DNA from: Mucilaginibacter lappiensis
GTDB taxonomy: Bacteria > Bacteroidota > Bacteroidia > Sphingobacteriales > Sphingobacteriaceae
Assembly: GCF_900155965.1 (NCBI RefSeq)
Contig: NZ_FTMG01000018.1
Location: 62,001-126,000 of the forward strand
Reading direction: 5' to 3'
Length of the DNA stretch: 64,000 nt
Shown: piece after piece, positions 8,691 to 17,687 of the stretch
Layout: each line of letters starts with the position of its first letter
Position numbering within the stretch: the first letter of the stretch is position 1
The notes under the pieces: model-generated
What the model saw: only the letters and a program-made list of their open reading frames with translations
Databases searched by the model: none
What the model was told of the DNA's origin: nothing
Program-made: the position numbers and the translations under genes

Positions 8691-9059
8691 CTATATCCTT
8701 GGGCGTTTTTTTACCGTGGTGCCCCCGGTAGTACTGCCAGTAGCACTCCGGTCTGTTTTAATATAGTTGCTTTGTTGCGGGCGAAAGCTGCGTTGCTGCA
8801 TTGGTGGTTTGGCAGCAGGTTTATCAGCCGCTTGTTTTACACTGAGTACGCGGTCGCCCATTGGGGTGCCGTCAAGTCCTTCAATAGCGCGGTCGGCACC
8901 AGCCTGGTCGGTCATTTCCAGGAAGGCGTATCCTTTGCATTTACGGGTTTTTTTATCCCGTACTATCTTGATCGTATTAACAGTGCCATAGGAATTGAAT
9001 ATTTTAACTAATTCAATTTCTGCTATATCAAGAGGAAAGCCGCCGACAAATAATTTCAT
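8691..9059 (-). CDS. RRM-domain RNA-binding protein
   Basis: 122 residues. One RNA recognition motif spans about residues 1-80: RNP2 is LFVGGF (3-8) and RNP1 is KCKGYAFLEM (about 43-52), with the aromatic residues that stack on RNA. The tail is basic and rich in Gln, Pro, Thr and Gly and ends in KKRPRI. Small single-RRM proteins of this type are common in Bacteroidota and cyanobacteria and are often cold-induced; they bind single-stranded RNA. Convergent with the patatin-like gene, 5 bases between the stops. Start at 9059 is fixed by the MKLFVGG beta-strand. Confidence 0.92.
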   Translation of the reverse strand: MKLFVGGFPLDIAEIELVKIFNSYGTVNTIKIVRDKKTRKCKGYAFLEMTDQAGADRAIEGLDGTPMGDRVLSVKQAADKPAAKPPMQQRSFRPQQSNYIKTDRSATGSTTGGTTVKKRPRI

Positions 9060-9198
9060 GGTAAATTTTGATGTTTGGAAATAACAAATATAGGTTATCC
9101 GGACTAAAAAGTATGATATGCCACAAATTGTTTGCTCAGAAGTTAATTTGTGAATAAAAACTTATTAATTAAATGTGAATTTGGGAATAAGAAACTCT

Positions 9199-9323
9199 CC
9201 ATGTCATTTCGAACGAGGTACGAGGAGAAATCTTTTGCGTTATGCAAAGCTCCAATTGTAAGGCGAAGAAGATTTCTCCTCACCCCAATACGTTGCCCAT
9301 CGCTGTTTGCCGAAATGACATGG
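9199..9323. repeat. palindromic intergenic repeat, GTCATT-edged
   Basis: Outer arms CCATGTCATTTCG (9199-9211) and CGAAATGACATGG (9311-9323) are exact complements. Inner arms GAGGAGAAATCTT and AAGATTTCTCCTC pair as well. Same layout as the repeats at 5643-5733 and 47326-47408. Confidence 0.75.
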
Positions 9324-9352
9324 GGGCCATTAAGTTAATGACATGGCTTTAA

Positions 9353-9468
9353 TTCATGGTTTACATATAAACACACTATATGACGGTTATTTGTATGTAA
9401 TTAATTGATTTTCAAATATATGTACAAATGTTAACCCAAAAAAGTGTAAACCATGTAAACCCACTTTG
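9353..9468. repeat. dispersed AAAAGTGT element, copy 3
   Basis: CATGGTTTACA near 9354 is complemented by TGTAAACCATG near 9446. The right end (9439-9467) is a 29-base stretch found exactly, in reverse, at 36822-36850. It contains two GTAAACC words (GTGTAAACC, ATGTAAACCC) followed by ACTTT. Confidence 0.7.
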
Positions 9469-9514
9469 TAGAACAAAATTATAAAGGGCCGTTCAATTTT
9501 TATAAATTAGTTTC

Positions 9515-11077
9515 ATGAAAACCACTGATCTTAATCTACTCACAAATTGTTGGCGTAAAGCCATCCCATTGATGGCAGCTGCCCTGCTTTGCAGCGGTAT
9601 TAGCCAGGCACAATCCAGCAAAGCGGTCATTGACGGCATCATGCAGGAAGAAACCAATAACTCACAGCTTGAAAAACTGGCGCATGAGCTTTTTGATGGC
9701 ATTGGCCCCCGTTTGGTGGGCACACCTCAAATGAAACAAGCCAATGACTGGGCCATAGCCAAGTATAAAAGTTGGAACATAGATGCCCATAACGAAAAAT
9801 GGGGCGAATGGCGCGGATGGGAACGGGGTATATCACATATTGATATGATATCGCCGCGGGTAAAATCATTGGAGGGTACCCAACTGGCCTGGAGCCCGGG
9901 CATGGGCAAAAAGACGGTGAATGCGGAAGTAATTATACTGCCGGATCTGGCCGATTCTGTTGCTTTTCAGCAATGGCTGCCTAATGTAAAAGGTAAATTT
10001 GTGATGATATCCATGTGTCAGCCAACCGGCCGGCCCGATTATAACTGGCAGGAATTTGCCCTCAAAGAATCATTTGAAAAGATGAAAACCGAACGCACAG
10101 CCATGATCGATGCCTGGCGCAAACGTATCAGCAAAACAGGATATAATACTCATACGCTTCCTGTAGCGCTTGAAAAAGCGGGTGCAGCCGGCATATTGAC
10201 CAATAATTGGTCAGCTGGTTTTGGGGTTGATAAGATATTTGGCGCTTATACCAAAATAGTGCCTACGGTTGATATCGCGCTGGAAGATTATGGAATGCTG
10301 TACAGGTTAAGTGAATCAGGCGGTAAACCGGTGATCAGCATGCACACCGAATCAAAAGAACTGGGTGTGGTACCCACATTTAATACCATTGCTGAAATAA
10401 AAGGCTCCGAGAAACCTAACGAATACGTAATGCTATCCGCCCACTTTGATTCCTGGGATGGTGGTACGGGCGCTACAGATAACGGTACCGGAACGCTTAC
10501 CATGATGGAGGCCATGCGCTTACTGAAAAAATATTATCCTCATCCCAAACGTACCATACTGGTTGGGCACTGGGGCAGCGAAGAGGAAGGCCTGAACGGT
10601 TCACGTGCTTTTGTAGAGGATCATCCCGAAATTGTACAGAATTTACAGGCCCTGTTTAACCAGGACAATGGTACCGGTCGAGTTGTAAATTTATCGGGGC
10701 AGGGTTTTGCCGATGCCAAGGATTATTTAAGCCGCTGGTTGGAAGCAGTGCCTGATACTATTAAAAACCGCATCAAAACCAACTTCCCCGGTCAGCCTGG
10801 AGGAGGTGGATCTGATTTTGCTTCGTTTGTAGGAGTTGGTGCACCGGGCTTTTCGTTAAGCTCACTAAACTGGTCGTACGGTTCGTATACCTGGCATACT
10901 AACCGCGATACCTATGACAAAGTAATTTTTGACGATTTGAAGAACAACGCTATACTGGCCGCCATTATGGCCTACATGGCCAGCGAGGATCCCGCTAAAA
11001 CCTCTACCACAAAAACAGAAGGCATTAAATGGCCCGTGCAGGTTAAAGCTACCCGACGAGGCGGATTGGATAAATAA
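9515..11077 (+). CDS. secreted M28 family zinc peptidase
   Basis: 520 residues with a signal peptide ending near GISQAQ (about residue 33). A PA-type insert occupies roughly residues 130-290. The M28 zinc ligands are visible: His309 in SAHFDSWDGG, Asp321 in GATDNGTG, Glu356/357 in SEEEG (base and ligand), Asp383 in FNQDNG and His460 in WHTNRDTYD. The product is a periplasmic or exported aminopeptidase/carboxypeptidase-like enzyme with two zinc ions. A strong terminator follows, so it is probably monocistronic. Confidence 0.9.
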   Translation: MKTTDLNLLTNCWRKAIPLMAAALLCSGISQAQSSKAVIDGIMQEETNNSQLEKLAHELFDGIGPRLVGTPQMKQANDWAIAKYKSWNIDAHNEKWGEWRGWERGISHIDMISPRVKSLEGTQLAWSPGMGKKTVNAEVIILPDLADSVAFQQWLPNVKGKFVMISMCQPTGRPDYNWQEFALKESFEKMKTERTAMIDAWRKRISKTGYNTHTLPVALEKAGAAGILTNNWSAGFGVDKIFGAYTKIVPTVDIALEDYGMLYRLSESGGKPVISMHTESKELGVVPTFNTIAEIKGSEKPNEYVMLSAHFDSWDGGTGATDNGTGTLTMMEAMRLLKKYYPHPKRTILVGHWGSEEEGLNGSRAFVEDHPEIVQNLQALFNQDNGTGRVVNLSGQGFADAKDYLSRWLEAVPDTIKNRIKTNFPGQPGGGGSDFASFVGVGAPGFSLSSLNWSYGSYTWHTNRDTYDKVIFDDLKNNAILAAIMAYMASEDPAKTSTTKTEGIKWPVQVKATRRGGLDK

Positions 11078-11097
11078 ATCCGGAATAAGAATTATTG

Positions 11098-11133
11098 GCT
11101 GGCATCCTGAATATGGGGATGCCAGCTAATTTG
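11098..11133 (+). terminator. rho-independent terminator after the M28 peptidase gene
   Basis: Stem GCTGGCATCC (11098-11107) with GGATGCCAGC (11117-11126), then TAATTTGTT. Confidence 0.75.
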
Positions 11134-11165
11134 TTAAACTCAGTTGCCAAAAAAGATTGGTAATT

Positions 11166-11645
11166 ATGAAACATCTCACTATGAAAAAACATTTTTATTT
11201 TATCCTGCTGCTCATCTCGTCAGCCGGTTTCGCGCAAACAAGTGATATCACATTTATAAATCCCTCCTCAGTAATTACGCCTAAAGGATATTCACAAGCG
11301 GTTACGGTTGATATGGGCAAAAGCACGATGCTTATCCTATCCGGACAGGTTGCCTTTGATAAAGACGGTCATCTGGTAGGTAAAGATGATATTACTGCCC
11401 AAATTCAACAGATATTCACCAATATCAAAAATATAGTGGAAGCAGCAGGAGGCAACATGAACGATGTTGTAAAGCTTAATTATTATATGACCGATGTTTC
11501 GCAGGTACAGGTGCTGCGCACTATCAGGGGTAAATTTGTGAATACAGCCCATCCGCCAGCCAGTACCTTGGTGCAGGTTAGCAAGCTATTCAGGGATGAT
11601 ATTTTGGTTGAGATAGAAGCTACCGCCGTCATCCCCAAAAAATAG
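11166..11645 (+). CDS. secreted RidA-like (YjgF/YER057c/UK114) protein
   Basis: 159 residues from ATG 11166; an in-frame ATG at 11181 (MKKHFYFILLL) is equally possible and starts directly at the signal peptide, which ends at GFAQ. The mature part is a Rid domain, with SGQVAFDKDG, the AGGNMNDVVKLNYYMTD segment and ILVEIEATAV near the end. The Arg that binds the imine substrate carboxylate in RidA (PAR in the motif) is Ser here (PPASTLVQV), so deaminase activity of the RidA kind is unlikely. Export to the periplasm is also unusual. Function unknown. Confidence 0.82.
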   Translation: MKHLTMKKHFYFILLLISSAGFAQTSDITFINPSSVITPKGYSQAVTVDMGKSTMLILSGQVAFDKDGHLVGKDDITAQIQQIFTNIKNIVEAAGGNMNDVVKLNYYMTDVSQVQVLRTIRGKFVNTAHPPASTLVQVSKLFRDDILVEIEATAVIPKK

Positions 11646-11761
11646 CTTAAGCATTATCTATATACTTTACTTATTTGTCTACACAGTTTCCTGTTTGATC
11701 TATTCTGTGTCGATGTAAACTTTTATGCGGGTAGCTTTACCTAATACTAAGCTATCTATGT

Positions 11762-12487
11762 ATGAAAAAGCCAGCATCACCCCCTCGTTTATTATATGGC
11801 ATTATTGCTTTTCTATCGCTCATTGGAATTGTTATTGTAGTGCGCCGCATGCTCACCTCAATACCTGTGCTGATCAATGGCTATCATCCGCCGGTGGTTA
11901 AAAGTAATTTTACCCAAATAGATGATAGCCTTGCACAGTATCCTTTATTAATTCTTGTTCATATTATCCCCGGGCTTATTTTTGTGCTTGTGGGGCCATT
12001 TCAATTCATCCAAAAGATACGAACCCGTTACCCGCGCTGGCACCGGTTTAGCGGCCGCCTGTTTTTAATATGTGGTGTGGTGATAGGTGTAACCGCGTTG
12101 ATCATGAGTTTTGCCGTGCCGGCTATAGGGGGTGTTAATCAGGCCGCGGCAACGGTACTGTTTTCCGTGTTCTTTCTGTATGCTTTATTCAAGATTTTTC
12201 AGCAGGTGCGGCAGCATAAACTCCCGCAACACCGGGAGTGGGCCATCCGGGTTTATGCTGTTGGAATGGCTATAACTACCATCCGGATAATTAATGGGAT
12301 ATTCTTTGCCACTAGTCGGTTTACAGGCTTAACGCCCAAAGAGTTTTTTGGTATCGGGTTTTGGATAGGTTTTGTACTGCACCTTATTGCAGCTGAATAC
12401 TGGATAGGTAGAACCCGCCTGGTAAAAACTAAAAGTACTATAAATGCGCTAACTAATGATCCCTTTATTAAATTTATGCATCAATAA
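11762..12487 (+). CDS. DUF2306 membrane protein
   Basis: 241 residues with about six membrane helices. The segment RYPRWHRFSGRLFL and the later HREWAIRVYAVGMA are the conserved blocks of DUF2306 predicted membrane proteins; their His residues suggest a heme- or quinone-type membrane fold, but no function is established. It ends 25 bases before the LytS-type kinase gene and probably shares its transcript. Confidence 0.75.
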   Translation: MKKPASPPRLLYGIIAFLSLIGIVIVVRRMLTSIPVLINGYHPPVVKSNFTQIDDSLAQYPLLILVHIIPGLIFVLVGPFQFIQKIRTRYPRWHRFSGRLFLICGVVIGVTALIMSFAVPAIGGVNQAAATVLFSVFFLYALFKIFQQVRQHKLPQHREWAIRVYAVGMAITTIRIINGIFFATSRFTGLTPKEFFGIGFWIGFVLHLIAAEYWIGRTRLVKTKSTINALTNDPFIKFMHQ

Positions 12488-12511
12488 GGGCCGACGTGTT
12501 TATCATATCCA

Positions 12512-13537
12512 ATGAAAGTATCTATTAAAGTACGGTATATTCATATTATGCTCCATGTGCTTATATGGGGCACCGTATTATTGCTGCCTTATTTTGTTTC
12601 CACAGCTGCTAATGGGTATGCTATTGGTTCTATCCCAGGCTTGCTCTTTACAGAGGCGGGTATTATTCACCTGGCTATTTTTTACATCAATGCTTTATAC
12701 TTATATCCCAGGTTTTATAACAAGCGCTCTTGGTTGCTGTATATTATGGGGAGTGTACTGCTCATATTTGGGTCGTTTTGGTTAAAACATCATATCATGA
12801 TGGGGTGGTTCCCGGAGTTGACAAAAACCCCCTCTGTTTATAAATTTGTTTTTCCTCCCTCCATTGTCGTTTTTGTCATCAGCCTTATCTATTGCAGAAT
12901 TGTTGACAGCATCCGTACTGAACGAGAGCAAAAGGAAAAACAGGCCACACAGCTACTAACTGAACTCAAATTTCTCCGGTCGCAGATCAGTCCGCATTTT
13001 TTATTTAATGTATTGACCAACCTGGTATCGCTGGCCCGTAAAAAGTCCGACAAGTTGGAGCAATCACTCATTATGCTGTCAGATCTCATGCGTTATATGC
13101 TGTACGATGCCCAGGGTAAAAAGGTAGCGCTTCAAAAAGAAATAGAATATTTAAGTAGCTATATCGAACTGCAAAAGCTTCGTTTCGGAAACGATGTACA
13201 GGTGAACAGCCGGATTGAGTTGGATAAGGAAGATGATCTGTATACCATTGAACCTATGCTGCTGATACCCTTTGTGGAGAATGCTTTTAAACACGGTGTA
13301 GGTTACAACGAACAGCCGCAGATTGATATTGAACTATCTGTATATCGCGGCATGATGATATTTGAGGTACGCAATAAGTTTGAAGATGAATCTGTAAGCT
13401 CCAAGGATGAAAACTCCGGTATTGGTTTGGCCAATGTACGGTCGCGGTTAAATTTGTTGTATAAAGACAATTATACCTTAACCATCAATAATAACGACGA
13501 TCTTTTTCATATTACCTTAACTTTGAAGTTAGTATGA
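12512..13537 (+). CDS. LytS/YehU-type sensor histidine kinase
   Basis: 341 residues. Four membrane helices in about residues 10-130 form the input region, followed by a short coiled coil and the His_kinase domain, with the phosphorylated His162 in SQISPHFLFN. The ATPase part has the N box PFVENAFKHG and the G box GIGLANVRSRL. There is no extracytoplasmic sensor domain, so the membrane helices probably sense the signal. The stop overlaps the start of the response regulator by four bases (ATGA), showing translational coupling. Confidence 0.92.
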   Translation: MKVSIKVRYIHIMLHVLIWGTVLLLPYFVSTAANGYAIGSIPGLLFTEAGIIHLAIFYINALYLYPRFYNKRSWLLYIMGSVLLIFGSFWLKHHIMMGWFPELTKTPSVYKFVFPPSIVVFVISLIYCRIVDSIRTEREQKEKQATQLLTELKFLRSQISPHFLFNVLTNLVSLARKKSDKLEQSLIMLSDLMRYMLYDAQGKKVALQKEIEYLSSYIELQKLRFGNDVQVNSRIELDKEDDLYTIEPMLLIPFVENAFKHGVGYNEQPQIDIELSVYRGMMIFEVRNKFEDESVSSKDENSGIGLANVRSRLNLLYKDNYTLTINNNDDLFHITLTLKLV

Positions 13538-14247
13538 TGCACTGTATTATTGTTGATGATGAACAATTAGTTCGGGAACTGCTGGAAGATAACATCAGTA
13601 AGATACTCTTTTTGCATCTGGTTAAGACCTGCAAAAATCCACTGGAAGCCATCGAAATCCTGCAAACAGAGCAAATTGACCTCATCTTTCTGGATATACA
13701 AATGCCCCGATTAAACGGGTTACAGTTTCTGCAAACGCTCAATAGGCCACCCCTGGTTATCCTGGTTACCGCCTATGAAAAATACGCGCTGGAAGGTTTT
13801 GAGCTCAACGTGGTTGATTATGTGCTGAAACCCTTCAGCTTTGAACGTTTTTTGAAAGCCTGCAACCGGGCCAATGACTTGTTCAAGCTACAACAAAGCA
13901 ACAAAACCATAGTTCCCGCTATGCCCGAAGACTTTTTTGTTAATGTAGAATATACCCTGGTGAAAATTGTGGTCGCCGATATTGATTATATAGAAGGCTT
14001 GAAAGATTATATCAAGATTCATCTGTCCTCATCAACCAAACCGGTGCTTACCCGTATGACCATCAAGGCTATTGAAGAAAAACTCCCGCCGCCGGCATTC
14101 ATACGTACCCATAAATCATTCCTGGCGGCAGCCAATAAAATAACCACGGTAAAACGCGATTTTGTTTATATCGGCCAAAAAGAGGTTCCTGTAAGCGAAT
14201 CCTACAAAGAGAATATTACCAGGATACTGAACAGGTTGGAGCATTAA
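13534..14247 (+). CDS. LytTR family response regulator
   Basis: 237 residues. The receiver domain covers about 1-120, with phospho-acceptor Asp54 in IFLDIQMP, the acidic DDE near the start (residues 8-10), Thr in VTAYEKYA and Lys in VLKPF. The LytTR DNA-binding domain covers about 135-237 (YIEGLKDYIKIHL, FIRTHKSFLAA). Partner of the kinase it overlaps. A direct repeat with 21-base spacing stands just downstream, before the TonB-dependent receptor gene, and is a good candidate binding site. Confidence 0.93.
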   Translation: MMHCIIVDDEQLVRELLEDNISKILFLHLVKTCKNPLEAIEILQTEQIDLIFLDIQMPRLNGLQFLQTLNRPPLVILVTAYEKYALEGFELNVVDYVLKPFSFERFLKACNRANDLFKLQQSNKTIVPAMPEDFFVNVEYTLVKIVVADIDYIEGLKDYIKIHLSSSTKPVLTRMTIKAIEEKLPPPAFIRTHKSFLAAANKITTVKRDFVYIGQKEVPVSESYKENITRILNRLEH

Positions 14248-14267
14248 TTTACACACAATCCTGGCTT

Positions 14268-14300
14268 TCGTCGCTACTCTTTCCCCGCTCGTCTACTCTC
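14268..14300 (+). promoter_or_regulatory. direct repeat, candidate LytTR operator
   Basis: TCGTCgCTACTCT (14268-14280) and TCGTC-TACTCTC (14289-14300) are 21 bases apart, two turns of helix, the spacing typical of LytTR-type binding sites. It lies about 25 bases before a TAGTTTTG -7 box. Confidence 0.5.
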
Positions 14301-14324
14301 CAAAAAAGATAACATCAGGCACCA

Positions 14325-14332
14325 TAGTTTTG
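14325..14332 (+). promoter_or_regulatory. -7 box before the TonB-dependent receptor gene
   Basis: TAGTTTTG fits TAnnTTTG, 28 bases before the ATG at 14361. No good -33 box is seen, as expected for an activator-dependent promoter. Confidence 0.45.
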
Positions 14333-14360
14333 ATCATCAATAGGTTCAGAACTAAGGGTC

Positions 14361-16607
14361 ATGAAAACTCATATCATCAAATATATAGCAGTTGCCTTTC
14401 TGTTTTTACTGGCACCACGATTTGTTTTTTCGCAGTGTCGTATTTCAGGAACGGTAAAAAATAACAACGGTGAGGCCATTCCTTTTGCCAGTATATTACT
14501 AAAAGCAACCGGCGAGGGTGTTAAAACCGACACTACCGGCACCTTCAACTTGTCAACCAATGCGAAGGGGAAACAATTGTTGCTGGTAACGTCTGTTGGG
14601 TACAAATCGTTTAGAAAAGAAATCGCCCTTGCCGATTCATCCATCTACCTGGATATTGTTCTTTTACAATCTGATGCCCAGTCGCTTCACGAGGTTATTA
14701 TCAGTGCCGGTTCATTTGAAGCCAGCGATAAGGCAAAAGGTGCATCACTAACCGCTATTGATGCATTTACCGTTGCCGGTAGTAATGCCGATGTTGCTTT
14801 AGCGCTCCGGTCATTACCCGGTTCACAACAAATAGGGGAGGCGGATGGTCTGTTTGTACGTGGTGGTACCGGCGATGAAACCAAACAATTTATAGATGGT
14901 ACGCTGGTTAAAAATCCTAACTATCCTGCGGTGCCTGGCTTGCAACAGTATGCCCGGGTAAACCCTATATTGTTTAACGGCATCCTGTTCAGTACGGGAG
15001 GGTACTCGGCATTATACGGCCAGGCCATGAGCAGTGCCCTGATCCTGGAAAGTGTTGACCTGCCTGCTAAATCATCCGCCTATTTCTCTGTTTTTACTGC
15101 CAACCTGGGGGCAGGGATACAGGAACTGGCCAAAAACAAGAAGAGCAGTTATGGTGTCACTTTAAGGTATAGCAACCAAGCCTGGTATAACTCCATTATA
15201 TCGCAGCGTATTAATTATTTCAGCGGACCGGAGTACCTGGAAGGGGACGCCAATTTCAGGATAAAGACCGGTAAAACCGGGATGCTGAAATTTTATACCA
15301 ACTGGAATACCAGCAATGTAGGGATGCGTAATCCGGATATTGACAGCGCTGCTTTACGCTCCACTTACCAGGTAAAAGGAATGAACAGCTATAATAATTT
15401 GAGCTATCGCGATTATCTGAATGATGATTGGAAGCTTGAAGCTGGCGTGGCTTACAGTTATAGCAGGATAAACACCATTCAAAACTTGACCGATGCCGAT
15501 GGTCAAACCATTAATCTACCTAATTATCCGTTCAACGAAAAAAACAATCATCGGATCATTAATAATGATTTTGCACAGGCAAGGTTAGTATTTACCCTTA
15601 TGTTCCCGCATAACCAGGCGCTTCGGTTCGGGGCCGAACATTTTTATTCGCATGATCATGGCATATCAAATGATAGCACCATCGCGCTTACAGATAATTT
15701 AACAGCAGCTTTTGCCGAGGGTGATATTTACCTGGCTAATAACTTAGCTGTTAAAGTAGGTGTGCGCACAGAACACTCCTCATTATTAAACAAATGGGTT
15801 ATCGCGCCAAGGGCAAGTCTGGCCTATCGCTTAAATGATGGGGGGCAGTTTAATTTTGCCTACGGTATTTTTTACCAGGAACCGCAGAATGATTTTCTGT
15901 ATCAAACTACTGATCTCAATTTTTCAAGCGCTACCCATTATGTATTGAACTATACCAAAAAGGCACATAACCGGTTTTTCAGGATCGAGGCTTATTACAA
16001 GCAGTATAAGGATCTGATCAAAACAGAACCGGTTATTAGCAACGACGGAAAAGGCTATGCCCGGGGTATTGAACTGTTTTTCAGAGATAAAAAGACCTTC
16101 AAAAATCTTGATTACTGGATCTCCTATACTTACCTAAATACTAAACGTGATTTTTTAGACTATCCGGGGGAGATACAACCCAATTTTGCTACGCCGCATA
16201 CTGCCACTGTTGCTATAAAAAAGAACTTACAGGATATTAATACCTATGTAAATATTTCATATGCCTTTGCTACCGGCCGGCCTTATTATGATATCAGATA
16301 CGATAATGCCAGTAATGCATCCAGAATTTACGACCAGGGTACTACTAAAAACTATAGTGTGTTGAACCTTCAGGTGGCTCACCTGATGTCGTTATTCAAA
16401 AGCTGGAAACAGAAACCGTTTTCGGGCTTTAGCGTAGGGGTTAATAATTTATTGGGTACCAATCCGCTATTTGGCTATAACTACAGCGCCAATGGCGATA
16501 TCAAAATGCCTTTAACCTTACCGGCACGACGGTACTATTACGCGGGGTTCTTTATGAGCTTCGGCATTAATCGTACCAGTGATATTCTTGATAATAACAA
16601 TAATTAA
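14361..16607 (+). CDS. TonB-dependent receptor with carboxypeptidase-regulatory-like domain
   Basis: 748 residues. Signal peptide to about residue 25 (FVFSQ), a CarboxypepD_reg-like beta-sandwich at about 26-110 (ISGTVKNNNGEAIPFASI), a plug domain at about 110-225 (LRSLPGSQQIGEADGLFVRGG, STGGYSALYGQAMSS) and a barrel to the end. It lacks the long SusC extension and no susD follows, so it is a stand-alone outer-membrane receptor for an unknown ligand. It follows the LytS/LytTR pair by 113 bases and precedes a TPR-like secreted protein. The terminal strand is followed by an Asn-rich tail. Confidence 0.9.
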   Translation: MKTHIIKYIAVAFLFLLAPRFVFSQCRISGTVKNNNGEAIPFASILLKATGEGVKTDTTGTFNLSTNAKGKQLLLVTSVGYKSFRKEIALADSSIYLDIVLLQSDAQSLHEVIISAGSFEASDKAKGASLTAIDAFTVAGSNADVALALRSLPGSQQIGEADGLFVRGGTGDETKQFIDGTLVKNPNYPAVPGLQQYARVNPILFNGILFSTGGYSALYGQAMSSALILESVDLPAKSSAYFSVFTANLGAGIQELAKNKKSSYGVTLRYSNQAWYNSIISQRINYFSGPEYLEGDANFRIKTGKTGMLKFYTNWNTSNVGMRNPDIDSAALRSTYQVKGMNSYNNLSYRDYLNDDWKLEAGVAYSYSRINTIQNLTDADGQTINLPNYPFNEKNNHRIINNDFAQARLVFTLMFPHNQALRFGAEHFYSHDHGISNDSTIALTDNLTAAFAEGDIYLANNLAVKVGVRTEHSSLLNKWVIAPRASLAYRLNDGGQFNFAYGIFYQEPQNDFLYQTTDLNFSSATHYVLNYTKKAHNRFFRIEAYYKQYKDLIKTEPVISNDGKGYARGIELFFRDKKTFKNLDYWISYTYLNTKRDFLDYPGEIQPNFATPHTATVAIKKNLQDINTYVNISYAFATGRPYYDIRYDNASNASRIYDQGTTKNYSVLNLQVAHLMSLFKSWKQKPFSGFSVGVNNLLGTNPLFGYNYSANGDIKMPLTLPARRYYYAGFFMSFGINRTSDILDNNNN

Positions 16608-16629
16608 AAACCATATAAAATCAATCAAC

Positions 16630-17274
16630 ATGAAAAAGTTAGTTATTTCGGGTTTAGCCATATTGATGTGCTGTTTATCAGCATTGGCTCAGCAAACCAA
16701 CCTACAAAATGCCGTTACCAAATTAGACAAGGCTAGAACGGTTAAAGATTACGCCGCAATGGAGCAGGAATTTGCAAAGATAGCAGCCTCTCAACCCAAA
16801 GACTGGCTACCCAACTATTACGCTGCATATTGTAACGCAAGGATAGGTTTCCTGTTACAGGATGACGGTGAATCTATTGAACCGTATAGCAACCGGGGAG
16901 AAACACAGGCTAAAAAGGCAGAATCGTTGCTGGATAAGGTTAATCAAAAGAAGGAGTTGGCAGAGGTGTATACTGTGATGAGTATGATTAACCAGAGCAA
17001 GGTATTCATTAACATGATGACCTATGGACCTAAATATGGCCCGCTTGCCCAGCAGTACTTAAACCAGGCCAAACAATTAAATCCAGATAATCCCAGGACT
17101 ATTTACCTGGCGGCATGGTTTAAATATAATACCCCAAAAATGTGGGGTGGCGATAAAGATCTGGCCAAACAACTGGCTACGCAAAGCCTTAAAATGCTTG
17201 AAAATACGGATACAGGAATAAACCCGCATTGGGGTAAAACCGAGGACCAGGAACTTTTAAGCAAATACAAATAA
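16630..17274 (+). CDS. secreted TPR-like protein
   Basis: 214 residues from ATG 16630, chosen because it begins a clean signal peptide (MKKLVISGLAILMCCLSALAQ); the longer frame from 16579 overlaps the receptor gene. The mature protein is alpha-helical with repeat-like segments (KDYAAMEQEFAKIAA, AKKAESLLDKVNQKK, AQQYLNQAKQLNPDNPRTIY) and the LNPDNPR turn of tetratricopeptide repeats. Probably a periplasmic partner or accessory of the receptor 22 bases upstream. No precise function can be given. Confidence 0.7.
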   Translation: MKKLVISGLAILMCCLSALAQQTNLQNAVTKLDKARTVKDYAAMEQEFAKIAASQPKDWLPNYYAAYCNARIGFLLQDDGESIEPYSNRGETQAKKAESLLDKVNQKKELAEVYTVMSMINQSKVFINMMTYGPKYGPLAQQYLNQAKQLNPDNPRTIYLAAWFKYNTPKMWGGDKDLAKQLATQSLKMLENTDTGINPHWGKTEDQELLSKYK

Positions 17275-17298
17275 TTGTTCACCATTAAATTTACGATC

Positions 17299-17547
17299 AT
17301 GGGATTTGGAATCATCATCATACGGATATTGTTTATTACCTGTATGGTATTTATTATCGGTTATGTTTTTGGTGGGTTTTCAAAAAAGTCCGCTTTAACA
17401 AGTATTACAAAAGTGGCTGCTATTTTGGTTATTATACTCTTTGTTGCTACCAACATGCTGTTTATGATAAACAGATTTGAGTATTTCAGAGGTAAAGGTC
17501 ACAGGCGGCAATGTGATACTGTTTACAGCCGGGGAAAGCATACTTAA
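17299..17547 (+). CDS. small membrane protein of unknown function
   Basis: 82 residues from ATG 17299. Two hydrophobic segments (about 3-25 and 38-58) flank a short Gly/Lys loop (FGGFSKKSALTS), with a basic tail. It begins 24 bases after the TPR-like gene and ends before a strong terminator, so it is the likely last gene of this unit. No family recognised. Confidence 0.55.
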   Translation: MGFGIIIIRILFITCMVFIIGYVFGGFSKKSALTSITKVAAILVIILFVATNMLFMINRFEYFRGKGHRRQCDTVYSRGKHT

Positions 17548-17580
17548 TAAACGTAACTTCTTCATGGCAAGTTAATATAA

Positions 17581-17620
17581 GGGCATTGTTAGTGTTTTGG
17601 CATTAACAATGCCCTTTTTG
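17581..17620 (+). terminator. rho-independent terminator
   Basis: GGGCATTGTTA (17581-17591) pairs with TAACAATGCCC (17604-17614), then TTTTTG and a T-rich run. Confidence 0.85.
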
Positions 17621-17687
17621 TTTTTTTATGAAACATTAGGGTTGTTTTAGTTATTACTATATAATAATGATTTGCCTGAATAATAAT

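Larger units (their letters stand above)
9060..9514. other. 455-base intergenic region with two repeats
   Basis: No gene is supported. It contains a long palindromic repeat (9199-9323) and an AT-rich element ending in AAAAAGTGTAAACC (9353-9468), each listed separately. A 62-codon open frame across the palindrome is a by-product of the repeat. Confidence 0.7.

Noticed and set aside
9150..9338. 62-codon + strand open frame
   Set aside because: It lies across a palindromic intergenic repeat; the translation reflects the repeat.
16579..16629. Longer start for the TPR-like protein
   Set aside because: It overlaps the receptor gene and would hide the clean signal peptide beginning at 16630.
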